DNA of 64,000 nucleotides, taken from the NCBI GenBank assembly GCA_017399685.1, contig JAFQBM010000040.1, positions 124,001 to 188,000 of the forward strand, in the 5' to 3' direction. The stretch is from Lachnospiraceae bacterium (GTDB lineage Bacteria; Bacillota; Clostridia; Lachnospirales; Lachnospiraceae). This document shows positions 41,421 to 50,076 of this stretch, one piece after another. The position numbers and the translations under genes are program-made. The notes below the pieces were generated by a model. It was not told the DNA's origin and did not search any database. It saw nothing but the letters and a program-made list of their open reading frames with translations. Each line of letters opens with the position of its first letter. The stretch's first letter is position 1.

Positions 41421-41612
41421 ATATCATATGAATTTAGAGAAATTTTACAAACATTAGGAGCGAAAAGAGTATTTGATGACAATGGAAACTTAATAATTGA
41501 TGGAGAAGAAGCATATAAAGAATTACTTAGAATTGTAGCTGGTTTACATCATATTGGAGCAATAAGCGAAACTGTTGATAAAATCGAATCGTACTGTGAC
41601 GAGATTATATGA
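41421..41612 (+). pseudogene. Small helical ORF with a disrupted start
   Basis: The readable frame is EFREILQTLGAKRVFDDNG ... DKIESYCDEII, but it lacks an ATG/GTG/TTG. The ATG at 41428 after GAGGAG is one base out of frame and stops after nine codons. A missing G after that ATG would restore the protein; ATA (41421) or ATT could also start it. Either indel or unusual initiation. Confidence 0.45.
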
Positions 41613-41636
41613 TTGGGGAGTTAGGAGGTAAGCAAA

Positions 41637-41969
41637 ATGATGAACGCAAAAGAAATTGCAAATGCATGGAAAGAAATTGTACAGATATACAACGAAACAA
41701 GAGACCAAACATCAGCCGCAACAATGTGTGAAATCATACATAAGTTCGGTGTAAAGCAGACGGAAGAAGTATTTGCTACAATCGCAGCTATCAAGAAGCA
41801 CGACGGTAGAATTTATGGAGCAAACAGAGATTATATGAATAGTATTCCGATTGATAACGAAATTGTAGAATGGCGAAGTGGAAATCCTGTTATATATGCA
41901 GGTTTGGATGATATTCATACAACCCACATCAATCAGTTGATAACGGAATTACGAAAGTTAGACAAGTAG
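41637..41969 (+). CDS. Hypothetical protein (110 aa)
   Basis: AGGAGG eight bases before ATG. MMNAKEIANAWKEIVQIYNE; helical first half, then ANRDYMNSIPIDNEIV. A type common in Firmicutes mobile elements; no function known to me. Confidence 0.6.
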   Translation: MMNAKEIANAWKEIVQIYNETRDQTSAATMCEIIHKFGVKQTEEVFATIAAIKKHDGRIYGANRDYMNSIPIDNEIVEWRSGNPVIYAGLDDIHTTHINQLITELRKLDK

Positions 41970-41981
41970 GAGGTACAAGCT

Positions 41982-42188
41982 ATGATTGTTAATGGAACAG
42001 GACATGGAAGTAAGGTATTAGAACCAGGCGATAAGATAAAATGCAAAGGAATTGCTTGCACAATCGCAGAAATCACTTTCCATGAGTATTGGGAAGGTGA
42101 AGGATTTTATGTAGAATTTCGTGATACAAACGGAGTTTATAGAAACTGGAAACAATGGGTTGATGGTGGCGAAGTAATACCAAAATAG
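41982..42188 (+). CDS. Small beta-rich protein (68 aa)
   Basis: MIVNGTGHGSKVLEPGDKIK with Gly/Trp-rich beta strands ending VDGGEVIPK, like a small SH3-type barrel. Twelve bases after the previous stop. Unrecognised. Confidence 0.58.
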   Translation: MIVNGTGHGSKVLEPGDKIKCKGIACTIAEITFHEYWEGEGFYVEFRDTNGVYRNWKQWVDGGEVIPK

Positions 42189-42200
42189 GAGGGAATGGAA

Positions 42201-42524
42201 ATGAATGCAGTAAGAGAAAGAATTTTAATTGGCATAAAACCATATTTAAAGTTTGCAGAGCATAAAGACCTAATCTCATTTTGTGTTTCTTCAGAATGTT
42301 TTGAAGATTGGGATGAAGTAGAAGAAAATTACGGAAATGCTTGTGCAGATTTTAACGAACTTATTGTTGTAGTTGAAAAAGAATGGCTATTTGAATATAT
42401 GAAAATGAATGGTATAGAAAATCCATTAGATTATTTGCAAAATGAATATATATCAGATGATAGCTACGAATGGTTTGTAAATGCAAAAGAAGCAGATAAA
42501 GTTGTACTTGTTGGATTTAATTAG
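42201..42524 (+). CDS. Hypothetical protein (107 aa)
   Basis: Second ATG chosen (AGGAGG eight bases upstream). MNAVRERILIGIKPYLKFAE, acidic, ENPLDYLQNEYISDDSYEW. Unrecognised. Confidence 0.58.
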   Translation: MNAVRERILIGIKPYLKFAEHKDLISFCVSSECFEDWDEVEENYGNACADFNELIVVVEKEWLFEYMKMNGIENPLDYLQNEYISDDSYEWFVNAKEADKVVLVGFN

Positions 42525-42566
42525 ATAATAAAGTAATCCTTAAAGGAGAAATAGAGGTTGATACAA

Positions 42567-42833
42567 ATGGTTATGACAGAAAAGCAGATTGAAAGACGCA
42601 TGAATGAAGCGTGGTTGCATTACAAGAAGTATGAAATGGAAGCTGAATGGTATGGAATCGATGATAATCATATCTGGGTATGTGACATTCCCTCAAGACA
42701 GATTACGGTTAAGATGGAACTGAGTGAAGAATATAAAGATATTATTATTTATGAAGCACCATTAGAGAAACAGAGTGATTACAGATATGTAAGAGAAACC
42801 AAATGGCGAGTAGTAGGTCATTATAGTTGGTAA
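42567..42833 (+). CDS. Hypothetical protein (88 aa)
   Basis: MVMTEKQIERRMNEAWLHYK then aromatic-rich (EWYGIDDNHIWVCDIPS). GAGG is nine bases before this ATG. Unrecognised. Confidence 0.58.
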   Translation: MVMTEKQIERRMNEAWLHYKKYEMEAEWYGIDDNHIWVCDIPSRQITVKMELSEEYKDIIIYEAPLEKQSDYRYVRETKWRVVGHYSW

Positions 42834-42861
42834 AAATAAGAAAGGTAAAAGGTGAATTATT

Positions 42862-43377
42862 ATGAAGAGAAATGAAGTTAAAAGAGAAAGAATAATTGAA
42901 GAAGTAGTAAGAGTAGAGTATATTGCAGAAGATGGACGGATTTTCTACAACGAAGATGAATGTGAGAAGTATGAGAAATCTGCATTGTTTGCCATTAGTA
43001 AAGAGTTAAAAAGACTGAATGTAGCGAAGTATAACAGCGTTATGGATTTAATTGGAGATGTCAGCGAAGAGGACGAGGTTGAAATCTTTGATGTGCAAAC
43101 GGATAGAGATTTGGAAAATTTAAGAAGATATTTATATTTAACAGCTCTTTCAAATGGTGTAAGCGAAGATTATATTAAAGGAGCATTTACATCAGAAGAT
43201 GGAAAGCGAAGTGACTATGTGTTTGACAATGTAACTAAAGGACATGAAGTTATTATATGCTGGTCATATGATAAAACATGGTTCTGGGTATACAGAGATG
43301 GAAGTATTGAAGGATATTTAAGTTTCCTTAGAGATAAGATGATAAAACTTATCACACCTGAAGAAGTAACAGAATAA
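42862..43377 (+). CDS. Hypothetical protein (171 aa)
   Basis: N-terminal EEVVRVEYIAEDGRIFYNEDECEKYEKS is a zinc-less variant of a pattern seen in many mobile-element proteins; the rest is acidic with WSYDKTWFWVYRDGS. Function unknown. The gene is followed by a terminator. Confidence 0.6.
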   Translation: MKRNEVKRERIIEEVVRVEYIAEDGRIFYNEDECEKYEKSALFAISKELKRLNVAKYNSVMDLIGDVSEEDEVEIFDVQTDRDLENLRRYLYLTALSNGVSEDYIKGAFTSEDGKRSDYVFDNVTKGHEVIICWSYDKTWFWVYRDGSIEGYLSFLRDKMIKLITPEEVTE

Positions 43378-43388
43378 TAAAGGTAACC

Positions 43389-43424
43389 AAAGGCAGATGG
43401 AGAAGTAATTCTTGTCTGCCTTTT
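43389..43424 (+). terminator. Intrinsic terminator
   Basis: AAAGGCAGA (43389-43397) with TCTGCCTTT (43415-43423), then TATAA. Confidence 0.7.
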
Positions 43425-43457
43425 ATAATGTAGAAAATTAAAAATGGAGGAATGAAC

Positions 43458-43955
43458 ATGGATATTACAATCAGAAATATTACAAAGGATACAATGGTAG
43501 ATTTTAACAATGACCACACAATCAAGTTGCCTATGAATGAGGAAGATTTACGGAAATTATTAGGTGATGATGAATGGATAATTGTCGATTCACCTATTGG
43601 TGAAGAGCTTACAAACATTACAGAGCTGAATGAGTTATTAAGCGAAAAAGATGAAGAGACACTGGAAATCTTACAGTCAGCAGGTTATCTGCTTGAAGAA
43701 ATAAAAAATGGAGAGTTTACGATTGTAGATTTTGATAGTGAAACGTCACAGTGGAATTGCGGAAACGGTGTGAGTACTGATGATTGGTGGAAAGGGTATC
43801 TACTTCACGATTTAGGCTATATAAAATTCCCATTCAAGTACACAGAAGAAATGGAAGATTGGGTAAGATTTGAAGCACTATGGGAACAAGCGGATTGTGA
43901 AGGTTGGAGAGAAACTAGATACAACAACACAACATATTTGGTAAATAGATATTAA
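43458..43955 (+). CDS. ArdA-like acidic protein (antirestriction candidate)
   Basis: 165 residues, strongly acidic with a heavy run of Asp/Glu and no strong hydrophobic segment: MDITIRNITKDTMVDF, LNELLSEKDEETLEILQSAG, then EDWVRFEALWEQADCE. The acidic composition and the E-L-L-E-L-E-like middle recall DNA mimics, so an antirestriction role is conceivable, but signature motifs are not clear. Alternatively just an unknown small phage protein. Confidence 0.5.
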   Translation: MDITIRNITKDTMVDFNNDHTIKLPMNEEDLRKLLGDDEWIIVDSPIGEELTNITELNELLSEKDEETLEILQSAGYLLEEIKNGEFTIVDFDSETSQWNCGNGVSTDDWWKGYLLHDLGYIKFPFKYTEEMEDWVRFEALWEQADCEGWRETRYNNTTYLVNRY

Positions 43956-43970
43956 AGGGAGGTTGTTTAT

Positions 43971-45116
43971 ATGTTTACAATGCAAGAAGTAGCAGCTTTA
44001 AAAGTTGCATTAAAGAGAAATTCAAGAGAATATTTAGAAGATTGGATTGCAAGATGGGAATCTAAAAATGGCGAATGGTTATTAGAACAGTTTGAAAGGG
44101 GAATAAGTCAGGAGATACAGATTCAGATTTATTATCATGAGAATGATAACTACGATGAATTATGGAAAGTAGTAGGAACACCAAAGGGAGAGGCTGGTAA
44201 ATACTATGTAAGAGCAACTGATTTTGGAGGATATTGGTATACAGTTTGTGACCCATTAGGATATTGTGAAAGAAACTATACTATAAAGGAAGACGTATTA
44301 TTCATCATTTGTAATCCAGATGGAAATCCGATAGGAGCTTCTTCAAATGTAAATCCTAAATTCCCAACATTAAAACAGAAGGCTAGAGCAGAATGGAATA
44401 GAATTAAGGAAAGTGTAAGTCATATTTCAGAAGATAAGATAAAAAACTTTTGGAGTATGTGTTGGGATGGAACTTCTACATTAAGTATAAATCAGTGGTT
44501 AGAATCGTTCATGGATACAGATTTATATGCAGAAGAAATAAAGGAAATGCATAGTTATCCTGAGAATTGGGTTATGAGATGTGAAGAGATTAGTAAAAAA
44601 GCGATTAGTACATTTGAATACCTTGGAGTTGGATATGCAATTTACAAAGTTAAATACAGACATACAATCTGTGGAGTTGAGTATTACGAATTTTATTCTG
44701 GCAGATACCCGTTTATGGGAGAATATGAAAACTATGTTGATTTTTACGCTTCATGGTTTGATGCAGACAATGTGGGAACTATGTATCCAAAGAAAATTGC
44801 TACTCAAAAGGTGAAAGAACAGTTAAAGGAAATCTATGGTAATGGATATGTTTGTGAGTACAAAGAAAGATATGGTGGAAAGCTTATTTATCCTTTAACA
44901 ATAGATGATATTGCAACAAGATTAATTGGTGGAGATTTACATAGGGTAAAGGTAGATGTGATTGCAGATAATGAAAGAGAAAATCCTACTTATGAATTGA
45001 TTACACCTGAACTGTTCGACAAGTATGGAAGTGATTTAGAGATAGTAAGTCATACTTTAGGATGCACAGTGGCGTTGAGATTTAATGAAAATGGAAAACT
45101 GATTAGTTACATTTAG
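43971..45116 (+). CDS. Large hypothetical protein (381 aa)
   Basis: GGGAGG before ATG. No membrane segment or known motif; the middle has repeated W-rich stretches and VRYPMEY-type acidic-aromatic patches such as GRYPFMGEYENYVDFYASWFD in part. Largest unassigned right-arm protein after the 47.0-kb one. Function unknown. Confidence 0.6.
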   Translation: MFTMQEVAALKVALKRNSREYLEDWIARWESKNGEWLLEQFERGISQEIQIQIYYHENDNYDELWKVVGTPKGEAGKYYVRATDFGGYWYTVCDPLGYCERNYTIKEDVLFIICNPDGNPIGASSNVNPKFPTLKQKARAEWNRIKESVSHISEDKIKNFWSMCWDGTSTLSINQWLESFMDTDLYAEEIKEMHSYPENWVMRCEEISKKAISTFEYLGVGYAIYKVKYRHTICGVEYYEFYSGRYPFMGEYENYVDFYASWFDADNVGTMYPKKIATQKVKEQLKEIYGNGYVCEYKERYGGKLIYPLTIDDIATRLIGGDLHRVKVDVIADNERENPTYELITPELFDKYGSDLEIVSHTLGCTVALRFNENGKLISYI

Positions 45117-45129
45117 GAGGTAGATGGAT

Positions 45130-45456
45130 ATGATTACACCAAAAAATACATTTATGAGAGATGAGAACGGAAATATCCGTGAAGGAGTTAAATGGTGGGT
45201 AGAACTTAATGATATCTTGGTTCGCTTCTTTGGAAATGAATGTGGGTATTCAAGAGGATTTCAAACTATCAGTTTTGATGGGCAAGGTTATCTTGGTGAT
45301 GTATTTGAATTGGATATTGATAAGCAACCAACCCAAGAGTTCCTTAATTTTATCAAAGATTATCATTCAGATAAGATTAAGAGAATTATATACTGTAAAG
45401 AAATTGAAATGCATGGTAGACAGATGTACAGAAATGCGATAGTTACACTGTTGTAA
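45130..45456 (+). CDS. Hypothetical protein (108 aa)
   Basis: Second ATG chosen for spacing (nine bases after AGGAGG). MITPKNTFMRDENGNIREGV with Trp/Asn-rich beta sequence. Unrecognised. Confidence 0.55.
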   Translation: MITPKNTFMRDENGNIREGVKWWVELNDILVRFFGNECGYSRGFQTISFDGQGYLGDVFELDIDKQPTQEFLNFIKDYHSDKIKRIIYCKEIEMHGRQMYRNAIVTLL

Positions 45457-45479
45457 ATCACCTTAAAATTGTAATTCAA

Positions 45480-45510
45480 AAGGCACTTTATACACGTTAT
45501 AGAGTGCCTT
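45480..45510 (+). terminator. Hairpin, weak terminator
   Basis: AAGGCACT (45480-45487) with AGTGCCTT (45503-45510); only ATAT follows. Confidence 0.4.
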
Positions 45511-45529
45511 ATATACGGAGGTAAATGGA

Positions 45530-45736
45530 ATGAATCAGACAATAAAAGAGTTTTTGAAGGGAACACGCAACAACTACCATATAGAAATATCAGAAGGCAC
45601 AAACGAAAATATTATCTTTTCAGGAACTTATGCAGAATTAAAGCAGACAAGAAAAGATTTACTTTTAGAGGTTGTTATATCTTGGGATGCGGTGGAAATG
45701 GCAGAGAATACAACCGATATTGGTATTATGATTTAA
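45530..45736 (+). CDS. Small hypothetical protein (68 aa)
   Basis: CGGAGG before ATG. MNQTIKEFLKGTRNNYHIEI then ELKQTRKDLLLEVVISWDAVE. Helical with one beta segment. Unrecognised. Confidence 0.57.
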   Translation: MNQTIKEFLKGTRNNYHIEISEGTNENIIFSGTYAELKQTRKDLLLEVVISWDAVEMAENTTDIGIMI

Positions 45737-45754
45737 CAGAAGGAGGAAAACAAA

Positions 45755-46030
45755 ATGCAGACAGCAAACGCATATAAAAACTATGAGAACATACAGAGAC
45801 TTGACACGCTCCACACATACGCAGAGTGGAAGCGGATTGAAAGAAAACGTAAAGCACAACGCAGGGAAACGGCTATATATTACATAAAGCAAAAACTTAT
45901 GAGACTTGCAGCCGTTGGAATTTCCGTTGCTAGTCCGTTATTATTAGATGGAGATGCTACAATAAGTCTGATTATGTTACCGCTTGGAATTTTCTTGATG
46001 GTAACAAAAGAAAAGGTATGTATGTTTTAG
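45755..46030 (+). CDS. Two-helix membrane protein, paralogue (91 aa)
   Basis: A long basic helix then KLMRLAAVGISVASPLLLDG and TISLIMLPLGIFLMVTK, matching the membrane protein at 38672 in order, spacing and key residues. GGAGGA before ATG. A duplicated membrane family in this arm. Confidence 0.65.
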   Translation: MQTANAYKNYENIQRLDTLHTYAEWKRIERKRKAQRRETAIYYIKQKLMRLAAVGISVASPLLLDGDATISLIMLPLGIFLMVTKEKVCMF

Positions 46031-46063
46031 AAATTGTATGATATAATGGAAGAGGTGAACAGA

Positions 46064-46231
46064 ATGAAAACATATAAAGTAAATTATGCAGATGAAAATT
46101 TTGAAATAGTCTATGCAGAAGATGACAGAGAAGCATTTACAGAAGCGGAAAAATACGAGAAGGAACACGGCAATATTTTTGATATATTTGAAATTGATGA
46201 AGAGTATAACGAGATTAGAACAGTATTCTAA
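46064..46231 (+). CDS. Small hypothetical protein (55 aa)
   Basis: Third possible ATG chosen (GAGGTG upstream). MKTYKVNYADENFEIVYAED then helical, acidic. A KVNYADE...AREAFTEAEKY style common to small mobile-element proteins. Unrecognised. Confidence 0.55.
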   Translation: MKTYKVNYADENFEIVYAEDDREAFTEAEKYEKEHGNIFDIFEIDEEYNEIRTVF

Positions 46232-46268
46232 CAATCGTTAAATCGTGTATTTTATGGAGGTAGAAATT

Positions 46269-46427
46269 ATGTTTAGAGTGTACGAGGTTTTTGAATCAGA
46301 CGGAAAAAGATTTTTAAGATATGAAAGTACAGATAGATTTGATTGTGAGGTTTATGTATCACACCATCAATATGACTATGGAGCATTAAGCAGAGGAAAA
46401 TCAAAGTTAGTTATTGAAGAAGAGTAG
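46269..46427 (+). CDS. Small hypothetical protein (52 aa)
   Basis: GGAGGTAG before ATG. MFRVYEVFESDGKRFLRYES and SKLVIEEE. Unrecognised. Confidence 0.55.
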   Translation: MFRVYEVFESDGKRFLRYESTDRFDCEVYVSHHQYDYGALSRGKSKLVIEEE

Positions 46428-46480
46428 TAATAAAACTACTGTTTTAACCGCATAAATTGGCTATTTAAGGACTTAAAGTA

Positions 46481-46514
46481 GCACACATGATAATTATGTT
46501 ATGTGTGCATTTTT
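46481..46514 (+). terminator. Intrinsic terminator
   Basis: GCACACAT (46481-46488) with ATGTGTGC (46501-46508), then ATTTTTA. Confidence 0.85.
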
Positions 46515-46561
46515 AATGCCTTAAAACGGCAAAATAAAAGCATATACGGAGGTAAAACGAT

Positions 46562-46942
46562 ATGAAAACATGGAAAATATTCAAGGCAGGAAGCAACACT
46601 TTAGCATATGTAAACGTAAACGAAAAGGATAATAGAGACACTTCTTATTATGCTTTACAGTTAGCACGGAAATATTTCAATGATAATTCTATCAGTGGTA
46701 CACAACTACTTGCAGAAGGTGAAGAAAAGCAGGAAAACATTCCAACGCTTGAATTATATTATCCAGAACGCTTTACAGTTGACGGAATCGACTATATATT
46801 GACTTCTTTACATTGTGCAATATGGACTAATGAAGCAAGTGGAACGTGTCAACGTGCAGATGGTACAGAAGGAAATTATATTGTTACTTTTAATAATAAA
46901 GCAGAGTTGCAGCCGTTAGAGGTTGCGTTACCTATGGAATAA
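46562..46942 (+). CDS. Hypothetical protein (126 aa)
   Basis: CGGAGG before ATG. MKTWKIFKAGSNTLAYVNVN; beta-rich and acidic, with CAIWTNEASGTCQRADG. Unrecognised. Confidence 0.6.
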   Translation: MKTWKIFKAGSNTLAYVNVNEKDNRDTSYYALQLARKYFNDNSISGTQLLAEGEEKQENIPTLELYYPERFTVDGIDYILTSLHCAIWTNEASGTCQRADGTEGNYIVTFNNKAELQPLEVALPME

Positions 46943-46976
46943 ATACACGGAAATAATAACAGAATAGAGAAGATAT

Positions 46977-47015
46977 AAAGCGGATGGAAAAATAAAAAAT
47001 CTATCCGCTTTTATT
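46977..47015 (+). terminator. Intrinsic terminator
   Basis: AAAGCGGAT (46977-46985) with ATCCGCTTT (47003-47011), then TATTA. Confidence 0.7.
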
Positions 47016-47046
47016 ATGGAAAATTCAAAGAAAGAAGGTTGATTTT

Positions 47047-48147
47047 ATGTTGAAAATTAAAAGATTTTTAGGCTTTACGGATGGAATTAAAGAGCCACGA
47101 AAAACAAAAGTTGAAAATGAATTGTCTGCCTGTTACAGATATAACGGCAGCTTATACAATGCAGTTGAGTTTTTATGTGTGAAACTGTTAGAAGGTTGCT
47201 ATCCTGATAAAGAAGAAAATTATCAGTATTACAAACGTAACGGAGAATTAAGCAAGCCTAAAATATTATACAAGTATTATTCAGAAGATACAGAACACGG
47301 AAAAACATATTTTGAATTGAATAAAACACAATATGACTTTGTGTGTTATCTGATTGAAAACGGATTGAATACAGAAGAATCTATACTTGAATATGATAAA
47401 GCAGATGTTGAACGTGTAGAAGCATTGCAGAGGACAGAAGCGGAAGAAAAGGCAAGGCAGGAAGAAGCACAACGCAAAGCAGAAGAGGAAAAGGAAAATT
47501 TCAAGCGTTGGATGTGGGAAGAATCGGAAAAAATACCACAATTCCAGAAGGATATTGTAGATGCTATTTTCTTGAATATTTACGGACAGGAAAACAAGTG
47601 GAATTATAGCATTGTACCATGTATCAATAACTATAATAATCCTATGTGTAAAGCGGAAATAATTTCACGCTTGCACAATGATAATAAAGCAAGTATAAAG
47701 ATTTTTGAATGTTTAACAGGCTTGAAGCTTCCAAAGGGATATAAAGAACGTGTTGAGTATTTGGAAGGACTTACAGTTGCAGATTTTAAAGAAGCAGTTG
47801 ACTATAAGCCACGCAAAAAGGCAGAGCATACAGAGGAAAAGGAAGTACAGAAGGAAGAATTTTATACTTTCATGGGTGATAATTCATGGAGAAAAGTTAT
47901 TGCAGAGCCTATAACAAAGTATGGAATGGAGTTATTTATTCACCTTGAAAATGGTATCTGGAAGGTATCTCATGCAGAAGTTGGAATGAGTTTAGCAAGC
48001 GGAAAAAATAAAACTGAATGTATGCAGAAGCTAAAAGAATTAGTTGATAATAAGGGAATGGATTTTCTGAATAATCGTATTGAGGAAGTTAGGCTGATGA
48101 TTGCTAATCGTACAAATAAGAAGAATCCACGTTATAATGTAGCATAG
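47047..48147 (+). CDS. Coiled-coil hypothetical protein (366 aa)
   Basis: AAGGTTG before ATG. Residues 119-165 are a charged coiled coil (EALQRTEAEEKARQEEAQRK). Around it are two helical domains; the last 75 residues (FYTFMGDNSWRKVI and on) look globular and end NPRYNVA. The largest right-arm protein besides the 381-residue one. Function unknown. Confidence 0.62.
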   Translation: MLKIKRFLGFTDGIKEPRKTKVENELSACYRYNGSLYNAVEFLCVKLLEGCYPDKEENYQYYKRNGELSKPKILYKYYSEDTEHGKTYFELNKTQYDFVCYLIENGLNTEESILEYDKADVERVEALQRTEAEEKARQEEAQRKAEEEKENFKRWMWEESEKIPQFQKDIVDAIFLNIYGQENKWNYSIVPCINNYNNPMCKAEIISRLHNDNKASIKIFECLTGLKLPKGYKERVEYLEGLTVADFKEAVDYKPRKKAEHTEEKEVQKEEFYTFMGDNSWRKVIAEPITKYGMELFIHLENGIWKVSHAEVGMSLASGKNKTECMQKLKELVDNKGMDFLNNRIEEVRLMIANRTNKKNPRYNVA

Positions 48148-48160
48148 AGGAGGATATGCA

Positions 48161-48346
48161 ATGCCAGGAACATGGAAAGAATACATTGATAAATTAAAAT
48201 CTGAATGGATTGGAAAATCTGTTACATATGAGAACGCAACATATAATGTTGTAGATGTAGACTATAACGGACTTTTACTCATTGATAAAAGGGCAAAACA
48301 TACAAACACAACGGCGGTATCTATTGGAAGTGTAAAACGGCAATAA
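48161..48346 (+). CDS. Small beta-barrel-like protein (61 aa)
   Basis: AGGAGG before ATG. MPGTWKEYIDKLKSEWIGKS then VVDVDYNGLLLIDKRAKH, like a small Sm/SH3-type barrel. Unrecognised. Confidence 0.57.
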   Translation: MPGTWKEYIDKLKSEWIGKSVTYENATYNVVDVDYNGLLLIDKRAKHTNTTAVSIGSVKRQ

Positions 48347-48372
48347 AAGAATCGTTCAAAGGAGGTTTTAAG

Positions 48373-48603
48373 ATGGAATATGATTTTATAAAAGCAATAG
48401 AGGAAGTAATTGAGAATTGCAGAGTTTTTGGAAGTGGCAGAGTACAACGGAAAGACGAAAGAGGAAATATTACATTGTGGTTAGAAGCTGAATGGGTAAG
48501 GCATCCAAACGATACGCACGATGTTATAGAGTTGTATATCTGTTATAGTGATACTGGAAGAGTTGCTTATAGCAGATATATTGAGGAAACAATGACGGAA
48601 TAA
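48373..48603 (+). CDS. Hypothetical protein (76 aa)
   Basis: GGAGGT before ATG. MEYDFIKAIEEVIENCRVFG with beta strands ending YSRYIEETMTE. Unrecognised. Confidence 0.58.
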   Translation: MEYDFIKAIEEVIENCRVFGSGRVQRKDERGNITLWLEAEWVRHPNDTHDVIELYICYSDTGRVAYSRYIEETMTE

Positions 48604-48616
48604 AACAGTTAGCAAG

Positions 48617-48650
48617 AAGCACCAACACAAAGTTGTTAGTGCTTTTTCTA
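48617..48650 (+). terminator. Intrinsic terminator
   Basis: AAGCAC-CAAC with GTTG-GTGCTT (bulged) followed by TTTTCT. Confidence 0.55.
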
Positions 48651-48775
48651 TACCCTGAAATGCTGATATGAAGCAGAGTAAACTTGTTCTATAAACTTCT
48701 CAAGTGAAAAGAAGTTGTCAATGGAGAATATAACAGAGTAAACATAAAACACATTATGGAAGGATGGTTGATATT

Positions 48776-49174
48776 ATGAGTATTAAAATGAATGGTTACA
48801 ACAAAGAAAAGGAAACAATCAAAGAAAAGGTTGAACGTATCGCAAGAGAAGCAGGATGGAGTGTATATATTGAAGAGGAAACAGAAGACCATATCTGTTT
48901 TGACTTTGGGAAATATAGTCCAGCAGGGCAAGACTTTCATGTGTCAGCAGAATTAGAGGAAATGGAAATTGAAACACTTATGGATAACTTGAATAGCAGA
49001 TATGCAGATTTTGATTGTTCAGAAGAAACATATTTGTGGCTTGATGATACTGGACATGGAACAAACGGAGCACCTTATGACATGAAAGATTTGTATGAGG
49101 ATATGGAAGCGTGTCAGGAAATGATTATGGAATTATACAGAGCGTTTGAAAATGCAGAACGTGAAGAAGATTAA
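48776..49174 (+). CDS. Hypothetical acidic protein (132 aa)
   Basis: Start at the ATG of MSIKMNGYNK. REAGWSVYIEEETEDHICFDFG and ELEEMEIETLMDNLNSRYAD point to a compact alpha/beta acidic fold ending in a helix. A frequent type in clostridial plasmids and phages; role unknown. Confidence 0.6.
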   Translation: MSIKMNGYNKEKETIKEKVERIAREAGWSVYIEEETEDHICFDFGKYSPAGQDFHVSAELEEMEIETLMDNLNSRYADFDCSEETYLWLDDTGHGTNGAPYDMKDLYEDMEACQEMIMELYRAFENAEREED

Positions 49175-49221
49175 AATACTGTTAAAACAATGGATTTAAG
49201 GAGAGATTGGAGGCAAACACT

Positions 49222-49485
49222 ATGGGGAAAAATTATTATATTGAAGTATATAACAAAAAGTGGGATGAGTGCTTAGAAGAAGCTAAAAAGGAAAATGCAA
49301 AAGATATTGGAGAAACAACAACTTATATATTTGAAGAATCATGCAACGCGGAGGAAGTTGTTGGGTATTATCTTGTATATCATGGAGAAGATGCTTTAAA
49401 GGATTGGAGAACTAATACAGAAGGAATAAAAATGAGTGTTCAGGATTTAGAAGTGGATAAAATTTTGACAGAATTATTCAAATAA
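49222..49485 (+). CDS. Hypothetical protein (87 aa)
   Basis: GGAGGCAAACACT before ATG. MGKNYYIEVYNKKWDECLEE; acidic, helical, ending in VDKILTELFK. Unrecognised. Confidence 0.57.
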   Translation: MGKNYYIEVYNKKWDECLEEAKKENAKDIGETTTYIFEESCNAEEVVGYYLVYHGEDALKDWRTNTEGIKMSVQDLEVDKILTELFK

Positions 49486-49502
49486 GAAGGATGATAGTGA
49501 AC

Positions 49503-49724
49503 ATGGACAACACAACAAAAGCCACACAGTACGCAGAAGAACACAGTATACTAGAATACACAGTACACGGAAAGAAAATGACATACTATGCTAATTATCC
49601 TGCTTACCTATCAGAACAGAGAAGAACATATAAAATTGTGGTTAATCTTGACACTATGAAAGAGGAAAGCAGAACACAGTTGAAACGATGGAATAAGTTA
49701 GGTAATTACAATATGTATAAGTGA
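49503..49724 (+). CDS. Hypothetical protein (73 aa)
   Basis: ATG of MDNTTKATQYAEEHSILEYT, eleven bases after GAAGGA. Helix then beta strands VHGKKMTYYANYPAYLSEQR; a basic C-terminus. A style common in plasmids and phages. Confidence 0.57.
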   Translation: MDNTTKATQYAEEHSILEYTVHGKKMTYYANYPAYLSEQRRTYKIVVNLDTMKEESRTQLKRWNKLGNYNMYK

Positions 49725-49741
49725 TTGGAGATTGATTTATT

Positions 49742-50047
49742 ATGATGAAGATAACGGAAAATAAGGGATTTCATATGACTTTTGAGAATGGTTTAACCAT
49801 TTCTTGTCAGATGGGAAGTAATAATTATTGTAGTAACAGAGATTTTAACAGAGAATTTCAAGCAGAAATGAGACAATCCATTACGGAATGCAATAACTGT
49901 GAGATTGCCATTTGGGATGAAGATGATAGATGGATTACTGGTGAAATCTTCAAGGAGATGGGAATGGAAAGTACAGAAGATGCGGTTTCAGGATGGGTTG
50001 ACACTATGACAGTAGCAAAAGTTATTGCTTATGTGTCTTCAAAATGA
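49742..50047 (+). CDS. Conserved mobile-element protein (101 aa)
   Basis: MMKITENKGFHMTFENGLTI and SNNYCSNRDF recall a small conserved family of plasmids/phages with the pattern 'GFHMTFENGWTVS.Q.G..NYC'. The C-terminus has EDAVSGWVDTMTVAKVI. Function unknown. Its end overlaps the next reading. Confidence 0.62.
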   Translation: MMKITENKGFHMTFENGLTISCQMGSNNYCSNRDFNREFQAEMRQSITECNNCEIAIWDEDDRWITGEIFKEMGMESTEDAVSGWVDTMTVAKVIAYVSSK

Positions 50048-50076
50048 CGATTTTAAGGAGAAATGAGGTTGATTAT

